From NCBI RefSeq assembly GCF_025717515.1, contig NZ_JAJIRN010000005.1, positions 432,341 through 496,340 of the forward strand: 64,000 nucleotides of DNA. The letters run 5' to 3'. The notes under the pieces were generated by a model. That model was given only the letters and a program-made list of their open reading frames with translations, had not been told where the DNA came from and made no database searches. Both the position numbers and the translations under genes were made by a program. The stretch is from Roseateles oligotrophus. Lineage in GTDB: Bacteria; Pseudomonadota; Gammaproteobacteria; Burkholderiales; Burkholderiaceae_C. The stretch's first letter is position 1. Each line of letters starts with the position of its first letter. Positions 62,714 to 64,000 of the stretch are shown here, piece after piece.

Positions 62714-63655
62714 ATGAAAGCCATCCGCGTCCATGCTTACGGCGGACCTGAACTGATGCAGCTCGACGACGCGCCGATGCCCGCCTTTGGCGCTATGGAC
62801 CTGCTGGTTCGCGTGGTCGCAGCCGGCGTCAACCCGATCGACTGGAAGATGCGCTCGGGGGCGATGGCGGCGCATATGCCCAAAAGTTTTCCGATGACGC
62901 TCGGCTCTGATGCGGCTGGTGTCGTCACCGCACTCGGCGGTGGGGTGTCCGGCTTCGAGCTTGGCGACGAGGTCTGTTTCTACGCTGAGTTCGCGCGCGG
63001 CGGCACCTATGCCGAGTACGTGGCTGTAGATGCGAGCCAAGTCGCGAAGAAGCCGCGCACCGCGTCTTTCGCCACTGCGGCGGCCCTGCCCATGGCGGGC
63101 CAGGCCGCGTGGACTGCCTTGATCGAGACTGCCAAAGTCGAGCGCGGCATGCGGGTGCTGATCCACGGTGGCGCCGGTGCGCTTGGCACGACTGCCTTGC
63201 AACTGGCCAAGGAGCACGGCGCCCATGTCACCGCCACTGCAAGCGGCGACGGCCTGGCCCTGGTCAAGAGCCTCGGAGTCGACGAGTTGATCGACTACCG
63301 CTCCCAGCGATTCGAGCAGATCGCTCGCGACATGGACATCGTGCTCGACACGTTGGGCGGGCCGACGCAAGAGGCGTCCTGGGGCACGTTGCGCCAGGGC
63401 GGGCTCCTCGTCGCGACCGCCATGCCGCCGCCACCCGAACGTGCAGCCGCAGCAGGTGTGCGGGCAGCTTTCATCTTTACGCCACCACGCGGCGCGGTAC
63501 TGGCGCAGCTGACCGAGCGAGTAGATGACGGGCGTTTGCGCATCGTCGTCGGTCAGGAGTTCGCGCTCGCTGATGCAGCGCAGGCGCACCGTCTTGGCGA
63601 GGCAGGCAAGGCGCGCGGCAAGATAGTTCTCCACGTCGGCGCACCCGGGCGCTGA
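62714..63655 (+). CDS. NADP-dependent quinone/zinc-type oxidoreductase (medium-chain family)
   Basis: 313 residues. The GroES-like N-terminal domain (LLVRVVAAGVNPIDWKMRSG, GSDAAGVVTALGG) and Rossmann domain (VLIHGGAGALGTTALQLAKEH) match the quinone oxidoreductase branch, without the zinc-binding Cys cluster. Likely reduces quinones or enones using NADPH. Regulation by the divergent LysR protein is probable. A GGACATCG lies before the ATG. Confidence 0.93.
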   Translation: MKAIRVHAYGGPELMQLDDAPMPAFGAMDLLVRVVAAGVNPIDWKMRSGAMAAHMPKSFPMTLGSDAAGVVTALGGGVSGFELGDEVCFYAEFARGGTYAEYVAVDASQVAKKPRTASFATAAALPMAGQAAWTALIETAKVERGMRVLIHGGAGALGTTALQLAKEHGAHVTATASGDGLALVKSLGVDELIDYRSQRFEQIARDMDIVLDTLGGPTQEASWGTLRQGGLLVATAMPPPPERAAAAGVRAAFIFTPPRGAVLAQLTERVDDGRLRIVVGQEFALADAAQAHRLGEAGKARGKIVLHVGAPGR

Positions 63656-63769
63656 TTCCTTCGCAACTCACCTGGAAAGTCGCAAACTCATGCTTCAACT
63701 CCGTCCGATGGACGCCCAACCTCTTGAATCGCAGTCCAGCAATTCGCCAGCAAACACTAGGATCCAATC

Positions 63770-64000
63770 TTGAAAAAACTTTTTGTCGCAGCCCTGATAA
63801 CCGCTCCTTTTTTGGCTTCCGCCAATCTGGTTACAAACGGCAGTTTTGAGTCGGTAGCAGGCACCTTGGGTAATGGTGGTGTGTCGCGTTACACGACCGC
63901 CACTGCTGGCGGCTGGACGGTCGATGCCAATCAACTCGAACTTCGCAACAATAACGCCGGCGCCGCCTACGATGGCAAAATCTTCGCCGAACTAGATAAC
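63770..64000 (+). CDS. Exported protein, 5' part only (DUF642/PEP-CTERM-like)
   Basis: 77 residues seen, cut by the window end. Start is a TTG at 63770 with AGGA 8 bp upstream; no ATG fits. Signal peptide LKKLFVAALITAPFLASA, then NLVTNGSFESVAGTLG and GGWTVDANQLELRNN, the opening of secreted galactose-binding-like (DUF642-type) proteins that often end in a PEP-CTERM anchor. The C-terminus needed to confirm an anchor is outside the window. Confidence 0.75.
   Translation, partial: MKKLFVAALITAPFLASANLVTNGSFESVAGTLGNGGVSRYTTATAGGWTVDANQLELRNNNAGAAYDGKIFAELDN

Overview
This is a GC-rich, densely coded stretch of a Gram-negative chromosome. Gene content and codon use point to a betaproteobacterium of the order Burkholderiales, probably near the Roseateles/Rubrivivax/Leptothrix relatives. 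That placement is an inference from gene families and their arrangement; there is no rRNA or tRNA gene to anchor it.

Bases 1-29,000 hold one type VI secretion system (T6SS) locus, complete except for tssJ. The first block, all on +, runs: VgrG 3' end, two unrecognised genes, tagH (FHA), a PP2C phosphatase, a DUF4280 PAAR-like protein, tssK, tssL (with a C-terminal OmpA domain), tssM and tagF. Two genes then lie on the minus strand: a membrane-anchored HExxH protein and an OmpA-family protein. The second + block runs: Ser/Thr kinase with DUF4384, tssA, tssB, tssC, hcp, tagJ, tssE, tssF, tssG and tssH (ClpV). Kinase, phosphatase and FHA protein together suggest post-translational (threonine phosphorylation) control. 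hcp is bracketed by terminator-like hairpins, so it may be a separately expressed unit.

Bases 28,900-31,300 form a ragged T6SS edge: an orphan coding fragment, two unrecognised genes that are candidate cargo, a short ACAGA tandem repeat and a truncated, frameshifted IS5-family remnant.

Bases 31,300-42,200 are general chromosome: a TPR-methyltransferase, a Cys-rich protein, exonuclease I, an exported NTF2-like protein, a PAS-GGDEF protein with a degenerate active site but intact I-site, a small flagellar-rod-like protein, a soluble histidine kinase and CpdB. Bases 42,400-46,000 carry a branched-chain 2-oxoacid dehydrogenase operon (E1 alpha, E1 beta, E2; no E3).

Bases 46,000-55,500 contain a LysR/SDR divergent pair, a paiAB-like pair (FMN-binding protein plus GNAT) divergent from a MocR regulator across an intergenic region rich in palindromes, a RES-Xre toxin-antitoxin pair and a large beta-propeller/amidohydrolase fusion. 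Bases 55,654-59,282 are an IS21-family element with about 54-bp terminal inverted repeats and four genes rather than the usual two. The window ends with a second TPR-like histidine kinase, a LysR/medium-chain oxidoreductase divergent pair and the start of an exported protein.

The best leads are: the two unknown genes behind vgrG; the HExxH protein inside the T6SS locus; the absence of tssJ; the gene pair after tssH; the degenerate GGDEF protein; the perfect 32-bp palindrome at 48,853 with the nested hairpin over the MocR ribosome-binding site; and the four-gene IS21 element.
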